Below the pieces are notes generated by a model. That model had not been told where the DNA came from. It made no database searches and saw nothing but the letters and a program-made list of their open reading frames with translations. A DNA stretch of 64,000 nucleotides from Athalassotoga sp964433875 (GTDB lineage Bacteria; Thermotogota; Thermotogae; Mesoaciditogales; Mesoaciditogaceae). Where the stretch lies: the NCBI GenBank assembly GCA_964433875.1, contig CAYSSO010000001.1:62001-126000 (forward strand), written 5' to 3'. Position numbers and translations under genes: made by a program. The first letter of the stretch is position 1. Each line of letters opens with the position of its first letter. Shown in pieces: positions 8,934 through 16,579 of the stretch.

Positions 8934-9761
8934 TCATTTAATTCCTCCTTGAAGTTCTATGCCACTTATGATCCATTTTTGGGCTATTAAAAACAGAATT
9001 ATCACCGGTAATATGGCCAGAGTAGATCCGGCCATTATGTAATTCCAGTATCCAAGGGCCTGGCCGCTTAGAAAACTTAAACCTGAGACTATCGTCATTT
9101 TCGATGGGGTATTTAGATATATCAAGGGCCCTAAAAAGTAATTCCATGTATTTATAAAAGTCAGCAAACCCACGGTAACAAGCACAGGATATGAGAGTGG
9201 AATGAATATCTTATAAAAGATCTGCCAGTAGTTAGCACCATCGACCTTTGCCGCATCTATATAACTTATAGATATGGTCTTAAAAAACTGCCTTACGAAA
9301 AAGATCATGTAAGCGGCTCCAAAAAAAGATGGTACCCACAATGGATATAAAGTATTTATCCATCCAAAAAAGTTAAACAAAATGTACTGCGGTATCATAA
9401 CGGCCTCGAATGGGATCATCATGGTCACAAGCAAGACGGTAAACAAAAAATCTTTCAGTTTGAAATTCAAAGTCACAAAGCCAAAGGCTACGAGCGAAGA
9501 AGAAACTATAACGCCTATGGAGTTCATAACCGATAAGAAAATCGAATTTAAAAACCAATCTTTTATCGGCACAAGATTAAAGAGTTCCGTGTAATTTTCC
9601 CATCTTGGAGTTCTTGGGAAAAAATCTGGCGGAAAAACCATTGTATCGCTAAGAGACTTTAAAGAAGTAGAGATCATCCACACAAAGGGCAAGATCATTG
9701 GGATGGATCCTATCAAGATTATTATGAATGCAATTAAAGTTATTAATTTCGATTTCTTCAT
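8934..9761 (-). CDS. Sugar ABC transporter permease, MalG-like
   Basis: 275 residues with six hydrophobic segments and the EAA loop 'DAAKVDGANYWQIFYKIFIP' about two thirds along, which contacts the ATPase. The N-terminal segment 'GSIPMILPFVWMISTSLKS' is typical of MalG-type inner-membrane subunits. It pairs with the MalF-like permease encoded 12 bases upstream and is followed by the binding protein. The operon arrangement (regulator, oxidoreductase, permeases, binding protein) indicates import of an oligosaccharide made outside the cell. Confidence 0.92.
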   Translation of the reverse strand: MKKSKLITLIAFIIILIGSIPMILPFVWMISTSLKSLSDTMVFPPDFFPRTPRWENYTELFNLVPIKDWFLNSIFLSVMNSIGVIVSSSLVAFGFVTLNFKLKDFLFTVLLVTMMIPFEAVMIPQYILFNFFGWINTLYPLWVPSFFGAAYMIFFVRQFFKTISISYIDAAKVDGANYWQIFYKIFIPLSYPVLVTVGLLTFINTWNYFLGPLIYLNTPSKMTIVSGLSFLSGQALGYWNYIMAGSTLAILPVIILFLIAQKWIISGIELQGGIK

Positions 9762-9773
9762 ATTTTTCTCCTC

Positions 9774-10640
9774 TTATTGGTAGAAGACAAACTTTTTTTC
9801 AGCCTGCAATTCGAGCAAGGTGATCAAAAATATAATCCCTGTTAATATCCACGCCAGCGCCGAGGCTTCTCCTATGTGAAAATACTGAAAGCCGAGTTGA
9901 TAAATGTACTGAACCAAGGTTATATTGTAGTAAGAAGTAACACCGTTGTTTGTCATATAGGCAAGATCAAAGACTTGAAATGACCATATAACAGATGTGA
10001 CGGTAACAAAAAAGATAGTTGGAGAAATAAGAGGAACTGTGATTCTAAAAAAAGTTGAAACTGGATTCGAACCATCTATATACGCCGCTTCATATATACT
10101 CTTGTCAATTGATTTCAACCCGGCCGTAAACAAAATAGAATTGTATCCAATACTTCCCCAGATGCTTATCATCATCAAAGTTGGAATGTAAAGATTTGGA
10201 TCTGAAAACCATCCTGGGCCTTGTATGTTAAACCAGTTTTTTAAAGCATTGTCTACAACACCGTAAGAAGGTTGCAAAAGCCATATCCATACAGCGGCAT
10301 TTGCAACAGCAGGCGTTACAGAAGGAAGAAAGTATATCAGCCTAAAAACAGATGATCCTGGTATTCTATTCATCAAAACGGCAACTATTAAGGATAGGAT
10401 CACGGAGATCGGAACATACAAGGTAAAAAATGCCGTGTTTTTAAGTGCTGAATAGAAAAACGCCGAATGAAGGATGTTCGAAATATTTTCAAGACCGACA
10501 AATTTCAAAGGACCAATTAGATTCCAACTTGAGAATACCAAAATAAAGGAAAAAATAATAGGTCCTATGGTAAAAACTAAAAGCCCTACGATCCATGGAG
10601 ATATGAAAATATAACCAAATAATCCTTCTTTTTTATTCAC
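9774..10640 (-). CDS. Sugar ABC transporter permease, MalF/UgpA-like
   Basis: 288 residues with six predicted membrane segments and the EAA loop 'EAAYIDGSNPVSTFFRITVP'. The start 'KKEGLFGYIFISPWIVGLLVF' is typical of the MalF/UgpA group of CUT1 transporters, without the large MalF periplasmic loop. The GTG start overlaps the TGA of the Gfo/Idh gene (GTGA), which shows translational coupling in the operon. It forms a heterodimer with the MalG-like product encoded next. Confidence 0.92.
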   Translation of the reverse strand: MNKKEGLFGYIFISPWIVGLLVFTIGPIIFSFILVFSSWNLIGPLKFVGLENISNILHSAFFYSALKNTAFFTLYVPISVILSLIVAVLMNRIPGSSVFRLIYFLPSVTPAVANAAVWIWLLQPSYGVVDNALKNWFNIQGPGWFSDPNLYIPTLMMISIWGSIGYNSILFTAGLKSIDKSIYEAAYIDGSNPVSTFFRITVPLISPTIFFVTVTSVIWSFQVFDLAYMTNNGVTSYYNITLVQYIYQLGFQYFHIGEASALAWILTGIIFLITLLELQAEKKFVFYQ

Positions 10641-11926
10641 GATGACTCTCCAAAAAACTTTTTTGATACTCTATCTATATTTTTAGTTCTATATTTATCC
10701 ATGTCTATGACGGTATTGTCTAATCTTGCATCCTCTGCAGCCCATGCCATGATATGGCTCTCAAGAGAATCCTCGGCAGAAGTTGAGATGTTTTTGTAAT
10801 TCGGATCTGATAGCATCTTGGCAAACTCATCAAGCATAACGAAATCACCTCCGCCATGACCGAAAGAATCTAAATCTTCATTTTTGACATCTATTTTTAC
10901 CTTTTCATTTCCAAATAGCAAAAGTTCTATTTCTTCCTTGCCAAAATGGCCATTTATTTCTCCTTTTGATCCAAAAATTCTTATTCTTCGATCTATATCG
11001 TTTGTAAAGGCTTGCATTGTGAAATTCACCGTTATATCTTCAAATTGCATTGAAACAATTTGATGATCAACCACATTGTTGTCACATGCGTAAACGCACC
11101 TTCCGTATGGTCCTTCTCTTAAAGCCTTTAGTCTTCCCTTGTAGGAGAGATCTTCTGAAATTACATTTTGGGGCCATCCGTCTTTGTTGTTAAGGTAAAG
11201 TTTTAAGGCAGAATAAGGACAATCCTTCTCGACCGAACAATCCAAGCAATATTCGGCGGCACCTTTAGGCATATTTTCTCTCTTGAAGTACGCTAAACTT
11301 CCAAAAGAAGATATCTTAGAGCACTTTTTTCCGATAAGCCAATAAATTATGTCCATATCGTGACAGGATTTCGTCAAAATCATCGGAGCAGTTTCATCTG
11401 TTCTTCTCCAATTTCCTCTTACAAAACTATGAGCCATGTGCCAGTATCCAACATCTTCTTTGTGCTCTATTCCAATCAATTCGCCTATTATCTTTGAATC
11501 AATCAATTCCTTGATCTTTCTAAAGAATTTTGTGTATCTCAGCACGTGAGAGACCATAACACGTCTTTTGTATTTTTGAGAAGTTAGGGTTATTTTTATC
11601 GCTCCATCGAGAGTCCTATCCATAGGTTTTTCAAGCAAAATATCGTATCCAGCTTTCATGAATTCAATAGATGGTTCAACGTGTAAATTGTCCATAGTTG
11701 CTATTATTGCCCCATCGGCTACTTTCCCCAAAGACAAAAGTTCCTTCCAATCTTTAAAACGTCTATTTTGAGGTATACGCAATTTATCTGCGACCAAATT
11801 TCTTCTTTGATCGTTGGGCTCAGCCACAGCAACTATATTCAATTTTTCAGTTTCGAAGGCGTAGGCAGCATAAACATCTCTTCCTCTGCTTCCAGCACCA
11901 ATTAAGATAACCTTAGGAACTGCCAT
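10637..11926 (-). CDS. Gfo/Idh/MocA-family oxidoreductase with a cysteine cluster
   Basis: 429 residues. The N-terminal Rossmann fold starts with 'KVILIGAGSRGRDVY' (dinucleotide binding) and has 'EKPMDRTLDGA' with the usual catalytic-region Lys-Pro near residue 97. The C-terminal half has a cysteine-rich insert with C-x2-C, a further Cys at 'EKDCPYSA', and 'GRCVYAC' about 40 residues later, which could bind a metal. The function is probably NAD(P)-dependent oxidation, reduction or epimerisation of a sugar from the imported glycan; the substrate is unknown. It lies between the DeoR regulator and the permeases. GH109 glycosidases share this fold, but I do not see their signature. Confidence 0.82.
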   Translation of the reverse strand: MAVPKVILIGAGSRGRDVYAAYAFETEKLNIVAVAEPNDQRRNLVADKLRIPQNRRFKDWKELLSLGKVADGAIIATMDNLHVEPSIEFMKAGYDILLEKPMDRTLDGAIKITLTSQKYKRRVMVSHVLRYTKFFRKIKELIDSKIIGELIGIEHKEDVGYWHMAHSFVRGNWRRTDETAPMILTKSCHDMDIIYWLIGKKCSKISSFGSLAYFKRENMPKGAAEYCLDCSVEKDCPYSALKLYLNNKDGWPQNVISEDLSYKGRLKALREGPYGRCVYACDNNVVDHQIVSMQFEDITVNFTMQAFTNDIDRRIRIFGSKGEINGHFGKEEIELLLFGNEKVKIDVKNEDLDSFGHGGGDFVMLDEFAKMLSDPNYKNISTSAEDSLESHIMAWAAEDARLDNTVIDMDKYRTKNIDRVSKKFFGESS

Positions 11927-11944
11927 TTTTTCTCTCCTTTGAAT

Positions 11945-12709
11945 TTAAATAATTTCTATTCTGACATTTAAATGCTTGATTTCATTCATAAATTCTTTAG
12001 AAACTGAATCCGTTATTATTCCATCGATCTCGTTGAACTCAAAAGTTCTTATGTGCTTAACAATTCCGAATTTAGTGTGATCCGCTATAACGTAAGTTTT
12101 GTGACTATGTGAATGCACCTCTTTGGCTATTTCGGCCTCTTCCATATTGGAAAAGGTTATTCCATCATCGATCGAGATTCCGTTTACCCCAACGAAAAAC
12201 TTATCTATGTTGAAATTTCTAATCGTTCTTAGAGCTATTTCACCAATACATTCGTAAGTACCTTTTCTTGGCATACCTCCTGTTAAAATAAGCCTGAAAT
12301 TTTTTGTGCTTTCAATGATAAGGGTAGATATATTCACAGAATTCGTAAGTATTGTTAAGTCTCCTAACGAAGAACTTATTATCTCACGAGCGAGCATGTA
12401 AGACGTCGTTCCACCGCTTAGCGCTATAAAGTCATTATCTTTTATCAATTTAATGGCCTTTCTTGCGATCAACTGCTTTTCATTTTTCATGAAATTGTAG
12501 TTGACTATAAAATTTCCTTCCGTGTATGGTGTATTTACGATAGCCCCACTATGGGTTCTTCTGATAAGTTGCTTGTTTGCAAGGTATTCAAGATCTCTTC
12601 TTATCGTGCTGCCAGAAGCATTGAATTTTTCTATTAATTCCTCTGTCGTCGCACTTGTTTTGCTTTTAAGGTATTCGAATATCTTCATTCTTCTTTCTTC
12701 AGAAAGCAT
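11945..12709 (-). CDS. DeoR-family transcriptional regulator
   Basis: 254 residues. The N-terminal winged helix-turn-helix ('RRMKIFEYLKSKTSATTEEL', then 'SGSTIRRDLEYL') is followed by a DeoRC sugar-phosphate sensor domain with 'IALSGGTTSYMLAREI' and 'FFVGVNGISIDDGIT'. DeoR proteins usually repress sugar operons and release DNA when a phosphorylated intermediate binds; here a tagatose or galactosamine phosphate is plausible. The gene sits inside the operon it probably controls, 9 bases after the aldolase. Three TAATCA boxes at 10-bp spacing just after the operon promoter (15647-15672) are the best operator candidate. Confidence 0.92.
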   Translation of the reverse strand: MLSEERRMKIFEYLKSKTSATTEELIEKFNASGSTIRRDLEYLANKQLIRRTHSGAIVNTPYTEGNFIVNYNFMKNEKQLIARKAIKLIKDNDFIALSGGTTSYMLAREIISSSLGDLTILTNSVNISTLIIESTKNFRLILTGGMPRKGTYECIGEIALRTIRNFNIDKFFVGVNGISIDDGITFSNMEEAEIAKEVHSHSHKTYVIADHTKFGIVKHIRTFEFNEIDGIITDSVSKEFMNEIKHLNVRIEII

Positions 12710-12718
12710 TTTCCTCTC

Positions 12719-13651
12719 CTAAATGATCTCTATGTTTTCAACGCCGTTAAAATAAGGAACGTTAAAAAATGGTACGGACTTTTCTGAAGAATGTTTTATC
12801 AAGTTCAGGTTATAAGTGCCAGTGTGTTTTAGATGTAAATCCATTTTTTCTGTATCATCAACACCTGATACCACTTTTTTCCATATTGCTCTACCGGCCA
12901 AAAATCCAGAAGCGCCGAGGTTACAATTCAACTCCAAAACTTCTGCGAATTTTTCGGCGTCCATACCTTCGCTTAAGACAACCCATGGTTTGCCTCTTGT
13001 TGCCTTATAAATATCATCACGTTTTAGATTAACAGTGTCTGTAACTATTGGCTCTATTTTGAACAGATCTACTCCGTACTTTTCTTCGCTAAAGATCTCC
13101 AACGCTTTCAATATGGCATCAGATCTGTCACCATTCACATTGTAAGTTAGAATCTCAAGAATATACAGAATATCGCTTTTTTCGCATTCTTTTCCAAGTT
13201 CTTCGACGAGTTTCATCTGATGCGACTTCGTGCTCTCGGAGGAATTTTCAGACCAGTATACAAGCAGTTTAACGGCATCCAATCCCGCATCTTTTGCCAG
13301 ACTTGCGACCCCATTGCGATACAAAGAACTTAGCCTATCACCGGGATGAGAAGGATCTGTTGAATACCCGCTCTTTTCGGCTGATAAAATTATTCCAGAG
13401 TTTCTCGGTATGTATTTGAGATTCTGAGGAAATCCATATTCTCCATCCACGAGGACCGCTGTAACCTTATCTGATAAATTCTTCAATATAGATCTTTTTA
13501 TCCTTACAAGATCTTCCGGATTTACATTTCCTTTTACATCTTTGACCATCTTCTCGACAGAATTTCTTTGATCGAGAGCCAGCATCTGAAACTGACCCAT
13601 TTCATTCGAAATTCTCACAAATCCTCTGTATTTTCCAGATTTTATTTTCAT
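12719..13651 (-). CDS. LacD-like tagatose-1,6-bisphosphate aldolase (class I)
   Basis: 310 residues of the LacD/YihT class I aldolase group. 'MLALDQRNSVEKM' near residue 23 is the family N-terminal signature. Lys198 in 'DLFKIEPIV' is the likely Schiff-base lysine. The expected reaction is tagatose 1,6-bisphosphate to dihydroxyacetone phosphate and glyceraldehyde 3-phosphate; related enzymes cleave sulfofructose phosphate. Its ATG overlaps the stop of the sugar kinase by four bases, and the DeoR gene follows. No LacC-like 6-phosphate kinase is encoded nearby, so 6-phosphofructokinase or another kinase would have to make the substrate. Confidence 0.82.
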   Translation of the reverse strand: MKIKSGKYRGFVRISNEMGQFQMLALDQRNSVEKMVKDVKGNVNPEDLVRIKRSILKNLSDKVTAVLVDGEYGFPQNLKYIPRNSGIILSAEKSGYSTDPSHPGDRLSSLYRNGVASLAKDAGLDAVKLLVYWSENSSESTKSHQMKLVEELGKECEKSDILYILEILTYNVNGDRSDAILKALEIFSEEKYGVDLFKIEPIVTDTVNLKRDDIYKATRGKPWVVLSEGMDAEKFAEVLELNCNLGASGFLAGRAIWKKVVSGVDDTEKMDLHLKHTGTYNLNLIKHSSEKSVPFFNVPYFNGVENIEII

Positions 13652-14616
13652 TGAATCAACAACTCCTTATCGTTTTTGCTTAAACCATCGTAGAAATTCA
13701 AAAATTCATCTTGGTTCAAAGTAATTCTGGCGGCCATAATTAAAGATCCAACGTACGGAGGAAATTCAGGCCTGACTATCTCAATTCCTTGAACTTCTTT
13801 CATTTTAGAGATGAATTCATTCTTAAAATAATCACAGTTGAAAAGTCCCCCTGCGTAGGCGAGAGGAACGGGTTTGAAATCGAGTTTATCCAAGAGCGCC
13901 TTTACACTTCTTTTTAATTCTTGAATAGCAATAGAGATTACTTCTGACGCCGTATAAATCCCTTCTGTGGCCCCAAGGCACGCAATTTTAGAAAAATTAG
14001 CTATGTATGTTCTCGCATTTTGACCTTTGCATCTTGTTAAAATCTCTCTTAAATCCGACACATTGGCAAAATCCTTGACTATCTTCAAAAGGGGACTCTC
14101 TTCCCTTCTCCCGTCATATTCTTCAAAAGTCCTTTGAAGTATCATCCGCCCGATGAAGTACCCGCTTCCAAGATCTCCAACATATTCTCCCCAGCCGTCC
14201 ACCCTAAAAATCTTTTCTTCTTTATCTTTAGCCATTGCCATCGATCCTGTACCTGCAAGTAATATCATCCCAGGAGAGTTTGGAAGAGCACCCTCAAGTG
14301 CCGCTCTTACATCGTTAACAACAAGACTTTTTGCGAGAATACCTTTTACCATTTTTTCAATTTCTTTCTCCGTTCCCGGAACATCTCCGAAAGTCGACAT
14401 CCCAAAACATGAAAAAGAAATATCTTCAATCCCTATAGCGGCTTGAGACAGGGATTCACCTATAGCTTTTTTCAGTTTCTTTTTCACTTCTTCCTGAGGG
14501 ACATTTAAAACATCTACAGAATCTGTCTTTGACAAGCCCATTATCTTGCCTGATTCATTTGCTATTGCAACAATGGTCTTTGTGCCTCCGCCGTCTACTC
14601 CAAGCAAGAATTTCAT
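13648..14616 (-). CDS. BadF/BadG-type amino-sugar kinase (N-acetylglucosamine-kinase-like)
   Basis: 322 residues of the ASKHA superfamily, BadF/NagK branch: phosphate-1 loop 'GVDGGGTKTIVA' at residue 6 and phosphate-2 loop 'ILLAGTGSMAMA' near residue 118. It should phosphorylate an amino sugar or hexose with ATP at carbon 6. Next to a SIS-domain isomerase/deaminase and tagatose aldolase, galactosamine or N-acetylgalactosamine is the most economical substrate (inference). The start codon abuts the stop of the SIS gene, and the 3' end overlaps the aldolase by four bases, so the three form a translationally coupled catabolic core. Confidence 0.85.
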   Translation of the reverse strand: MKFLLGVDGGGTKTIVAIANESGKIMGLSKTDSVDVLNVPQEEVKKKLKKAIGESLSQAAIGIEDISFSCFGMSTFGDVPGTEKEIEKMVKGILAKSLVVNDVRAALEGALPNSPGMILLAGTGSMAMAKDKEEKIFRVDGWGEYVGDLGSGYFIGRMILQRTFEEYDGRREESPLLKIVKDFANVSDLREILTRCKGQNARTYIANFSKIACLGATEGIYTASEVISIAIQELKRSVKALLDKLDFKPVPLAYAGGLFNCDYFKNEFISKMKEVQGIEIVRPEFPPYVGSLIMAARITLNQDEFLNFYDGLSKNDKELLIQ

Positions 14617-15633
14617 TCAGAATTTCACGACCTTCGTGAGATTTTTTGGCTCATCCGGTAATAGTCCTTTTTTTAAAGATTTTCTTACGCCTATTATTTG
14701 CAAAGGTATCACTCTAACAAACCAATCGCTGAAATCTCCGAAAGGAAAGACTAAATTGTTTTTCATATTACTTTCTTTCGATACGAAAATCACATTTCCT
14801 CCAAGTTGTTCTATTTCTTTTGCCATTTTTTCTTCTTGAGACCTCATGAAATCATTTGACAGAATCACTGCCAGTGTTTTATCACTCACCTTTGATTTTG
14901 GTCCATGACGGTATTCGAGAGTCTGGTAAGCCTCGGCCGGCGTAAGAGAGGTTTCGGAAACCTTTATAACTCCTTCCATTGATGAAGCGAAATATTCATC
15001 ATACCCAAGAAAAACGAAATGTTCATAATTTTCAGGCTTTACTTTATCAAACAAATTTTTAGCATTCTCCAAAATATTACTGGAAATATCTGGAATAGAT
15101 TTCATGTAGTCTTTTAAATCATGATCGAAAATATTTCTTATTATAGAGGTTCCCAAAAATGCCATAGAGGTGAATGATTGTGTCATGACAACCGATTCTT
15201 CATTTACAAAATCGAGATTTGCAGAGATGTCCGCAATACTGGCTAACGCACTTTTTGAATTACAAGTAATGGCGCAGGTGCTGACGGCATCTTCTTTGGC
15301 CTTTTTCAGAGCCAAAACTGTTTCTGAGGATTCTCCAGATCTTGATATTCCTATTAAAACAGCATTTTGCGGGAAATGCCTAAGACCAAATGCGACTTCA
15401 GAACCACTAAAATATTTGGAAATAACTTTTCCCTTTGATAGACGATTAAAATGAAATGACAGTCCCATCGCCAGGTAATAAGAAGAGCCACATCCGACAA
15501 AATCTATCTCGGAAAAATCTTCGATATTCTTCAAAAACAATAAAAGATCATGTGAGATAGTATTATACTCTTTTACAATTCTTCCAAATTTTTCAGGCTG
15601 CTCGTTGATTTCTTTTTCAGTTTTAGTCGTCAA
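14617..15633 (-). CDS. SIS-domain sugar-phosphate isomerase/deaminase (AgaS/GlmS-like)
   Basis: About 338 residues with two SIS domains: 'FVGCGSSYYLAMGLSF' near 48, 'GISRSGESSETVLALKKA' near 97, and the 'YRHGPKSKV' motif that marks the GlmS/AgaS/FrlB branch. AgaS-type enzymes turn galactosamine 6-phosphate into tagatose 6-phosphate and ammonia, which fits the downstream aldolase. The TTG at 15633 is preferred: AAGGAG (15642-15647) lies 8 bases before it, whereas a GTG at 15642 would overlap that site. It is the first gene of the operon, directly after the promoter and TAATCA repeats. No N-acetyl deacetylase gene (NagA/AgaA) is present. Confidence 0.82.
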   Translation of the reverse strand: MTTKTEKEINEQPEKFGRIVKEYNTISHDLLLFLKNIEDFSEIDFVGCGSSYYLAMGLSFHFNRLSKGKVISKYFSGSEVAFGLRHFPQNAVLIGISRSGESSETVLALKKAKEDAVSTCAITCNSKSALASIADISANLDFVNEESVVMTQSFTSMAFLGTSIIRNIFDHDLKDYMKSIPDISSNILENAKNLFDKVKPENYEHFVFLGYDEYFASSMEGVIKVSETSLTPAEAYQTLEYRHGPKSKVSDKTLAVILSNDFMRSQEEKMAKEIEQLGGNVIFVSKESNMKNNLVFPFGDFSDWFVRVIPLQIIGVRKSLKKGLLPDEPKNLTKVVKF

Positions 15634-15646
15634 AGATCTCACTCCT

Positions 15647-15672
15647 TAATCACATATAATCACATTTAATCA
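15647..15672. promoter_or_regulatory. Triple 10-bp direct repeat, candidate DeoR operator
   Basis: TAATCA occurs three times at exact 10-bp steps (15647-15652, 15657-15662, 15667-15672; TGATTA on the transcribed strand). It lies between the expected transcription start (about 15675) and the ribosome site of the SIS gene. One helical turn between boxes puts them on the same DNA face. DeoR-family repressors often use such direct repeats, and one is encoded in this operon. Confidence 0.7.
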
Positions 15673-15681
15673 TTTAAAATG

Positions 15682-15710
15682 AGTATATATAATTATACAT
15701 AAAAAATCAA
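15682..15710 (-). promoter_or_regulatory. Sigma-A promoter of the carbohydrate operon
   Basis: On the minus strand TTGATT (15705-15710) and TATACT (15682-15687) are separated by exactly 17 bases. Transcription would start near 15675, just before the TAATCA repeats, and run through the SIS, kinase, aldolase and later genes. Confidence 0.75.
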
Positions 15711-15726
15711 CCTCTAAAAACAGGCT

Positions 15727-15750
15727 AATTTCCCAATTAAATGGGAAATT
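15727..15750. promoter_or_regulatory. Inverted repeat between the ABC exporter and the sugar-operon promoter
   Basis: A 9-bp perfect inverted repeat (15727-15735 with 15742-15750) with a 6-base AT loop. It lies about 75 bases after the ABC permease stop and 17 bases before the -35 box of the sugar operon. It is either the terminator of the exporter operon (the minus strand continues into a T-run after about 5 bases) or a regulator site. Confidence 0.45.
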
Positions 15751-15826
15751 CCGTCGTTATTCTATTTTAAAGTCTTTGATCTCGAAATATCTCTTTTTAT
15801 TTTCTGCTTTTAATATTTTCTTGTGT

Positions 15827-16579
15827 TTAAAGTTCGGAGTTTCTGAAATGAAGGTATTGAAGTACAAATATGGCAGCGGCAATTATCAAAAGGATGATAA
15901 AGGTTATTCCTATCGATTGATTGGTAAGCACATCCTGACCTGTCATGTATTCGAGAAAATCCAAAAATTTAGTTTGTTTGAATACGCCGGCCGTTATAAG
16001 TCCAGCATAGATTGCTATATCTAAAAGGATAGGCTTAACCTGCCCCGAAAAGATCATCGATGTATACGCACCTATTTGGAAAAACAACAGAGATCCTGCT
16101 GTAACTCTCAAAGTCCATATCAGGACCATATTGAGGTTCAGAGAAAAGCCCATTATCCTCGAGAAGAGGTAATAAAACAATCCTCCAGTAACTACAGTTA
16201 TGGCTGTTAATATGTACCCTGAGATGACCTTGGACGAAAAGATCTCCCATCTCGTTCTTCTTCCGGTTATGAGATATATCGTTTTGCGCTCTTTCTCTCT
16301 TGCAAAGATTGGAAAACTAATCACTATGGCCGCAATTATAGAAAGTAAGTTATAATTTCCACCGTACCATTCGGCGTAAGAATAAAAAGTGTAATTGGAA
16401 AAAATGGCATTAAAGCCTTCCCGGCCTAAGGGGTTGTTTTTTAGATTTTCTTGGATTTGTGGAGAGTTAAAAATGTCTGTCACAAAGTTGTGACTTAAAA
16501 TTGGAACTATAGAGAGTCCGACCATTATGGCAATCAAAATTATCGATCTGAAGAGATTCATCTTCAATTCAAGAGTCAT
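15827..16579 (-). CDS. ABC-2 type transporter permease
   Basis: 250 residues with about six hydrophobic segments, beginning 'MNLFRSIILIAIMVGLSIVPIL' after a short cytoplasmic lead. 'FPIFAREKERKTIYLITGRRTRWEI' carries the cytosolic helix pattern of ABC-2 exporters. It overlaps the ATPase gene upstream by 11 bases and pairs with that product; substrate unknown. The ATG at 16579 has AGAGGGAG before it. Family members export drugs, lantibiotics or lipids. The gap that follows (to 15711) holds an inverted repeat but no gene I can see. Confidence 0.85.
   Translation of the reverse strand: MTLELKMNLFRSIILIAIMVGLSIVPILSHNFVTDIFNSPQIQENLKNNPLGREGFNAIFSNYTFYSYAEWYGGNYNLLSIIAAIVISFPIFAREKERKTIYLITGRRTRWEIFSSKVISGYILTAITVVTGGLFYYLFSRIMGFSLNLNMVLIWTLRVTAGSLLFFQIGAYTSMIFSGQVKPILLDIAIYAGLITAGVFKQTKFLDFLEYMTGQDVLTNQSIGITFIILLIIAAAIFVLQYLHFRNSEL

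Noticed and set aside
10637..11926. Assignment of the Gfo/Idh protein to glycosidase family GH109
   Set aside because: The fold is shared and the context is tempting, but I do not see the GH109 signature and the cysteine-rich insert differs.
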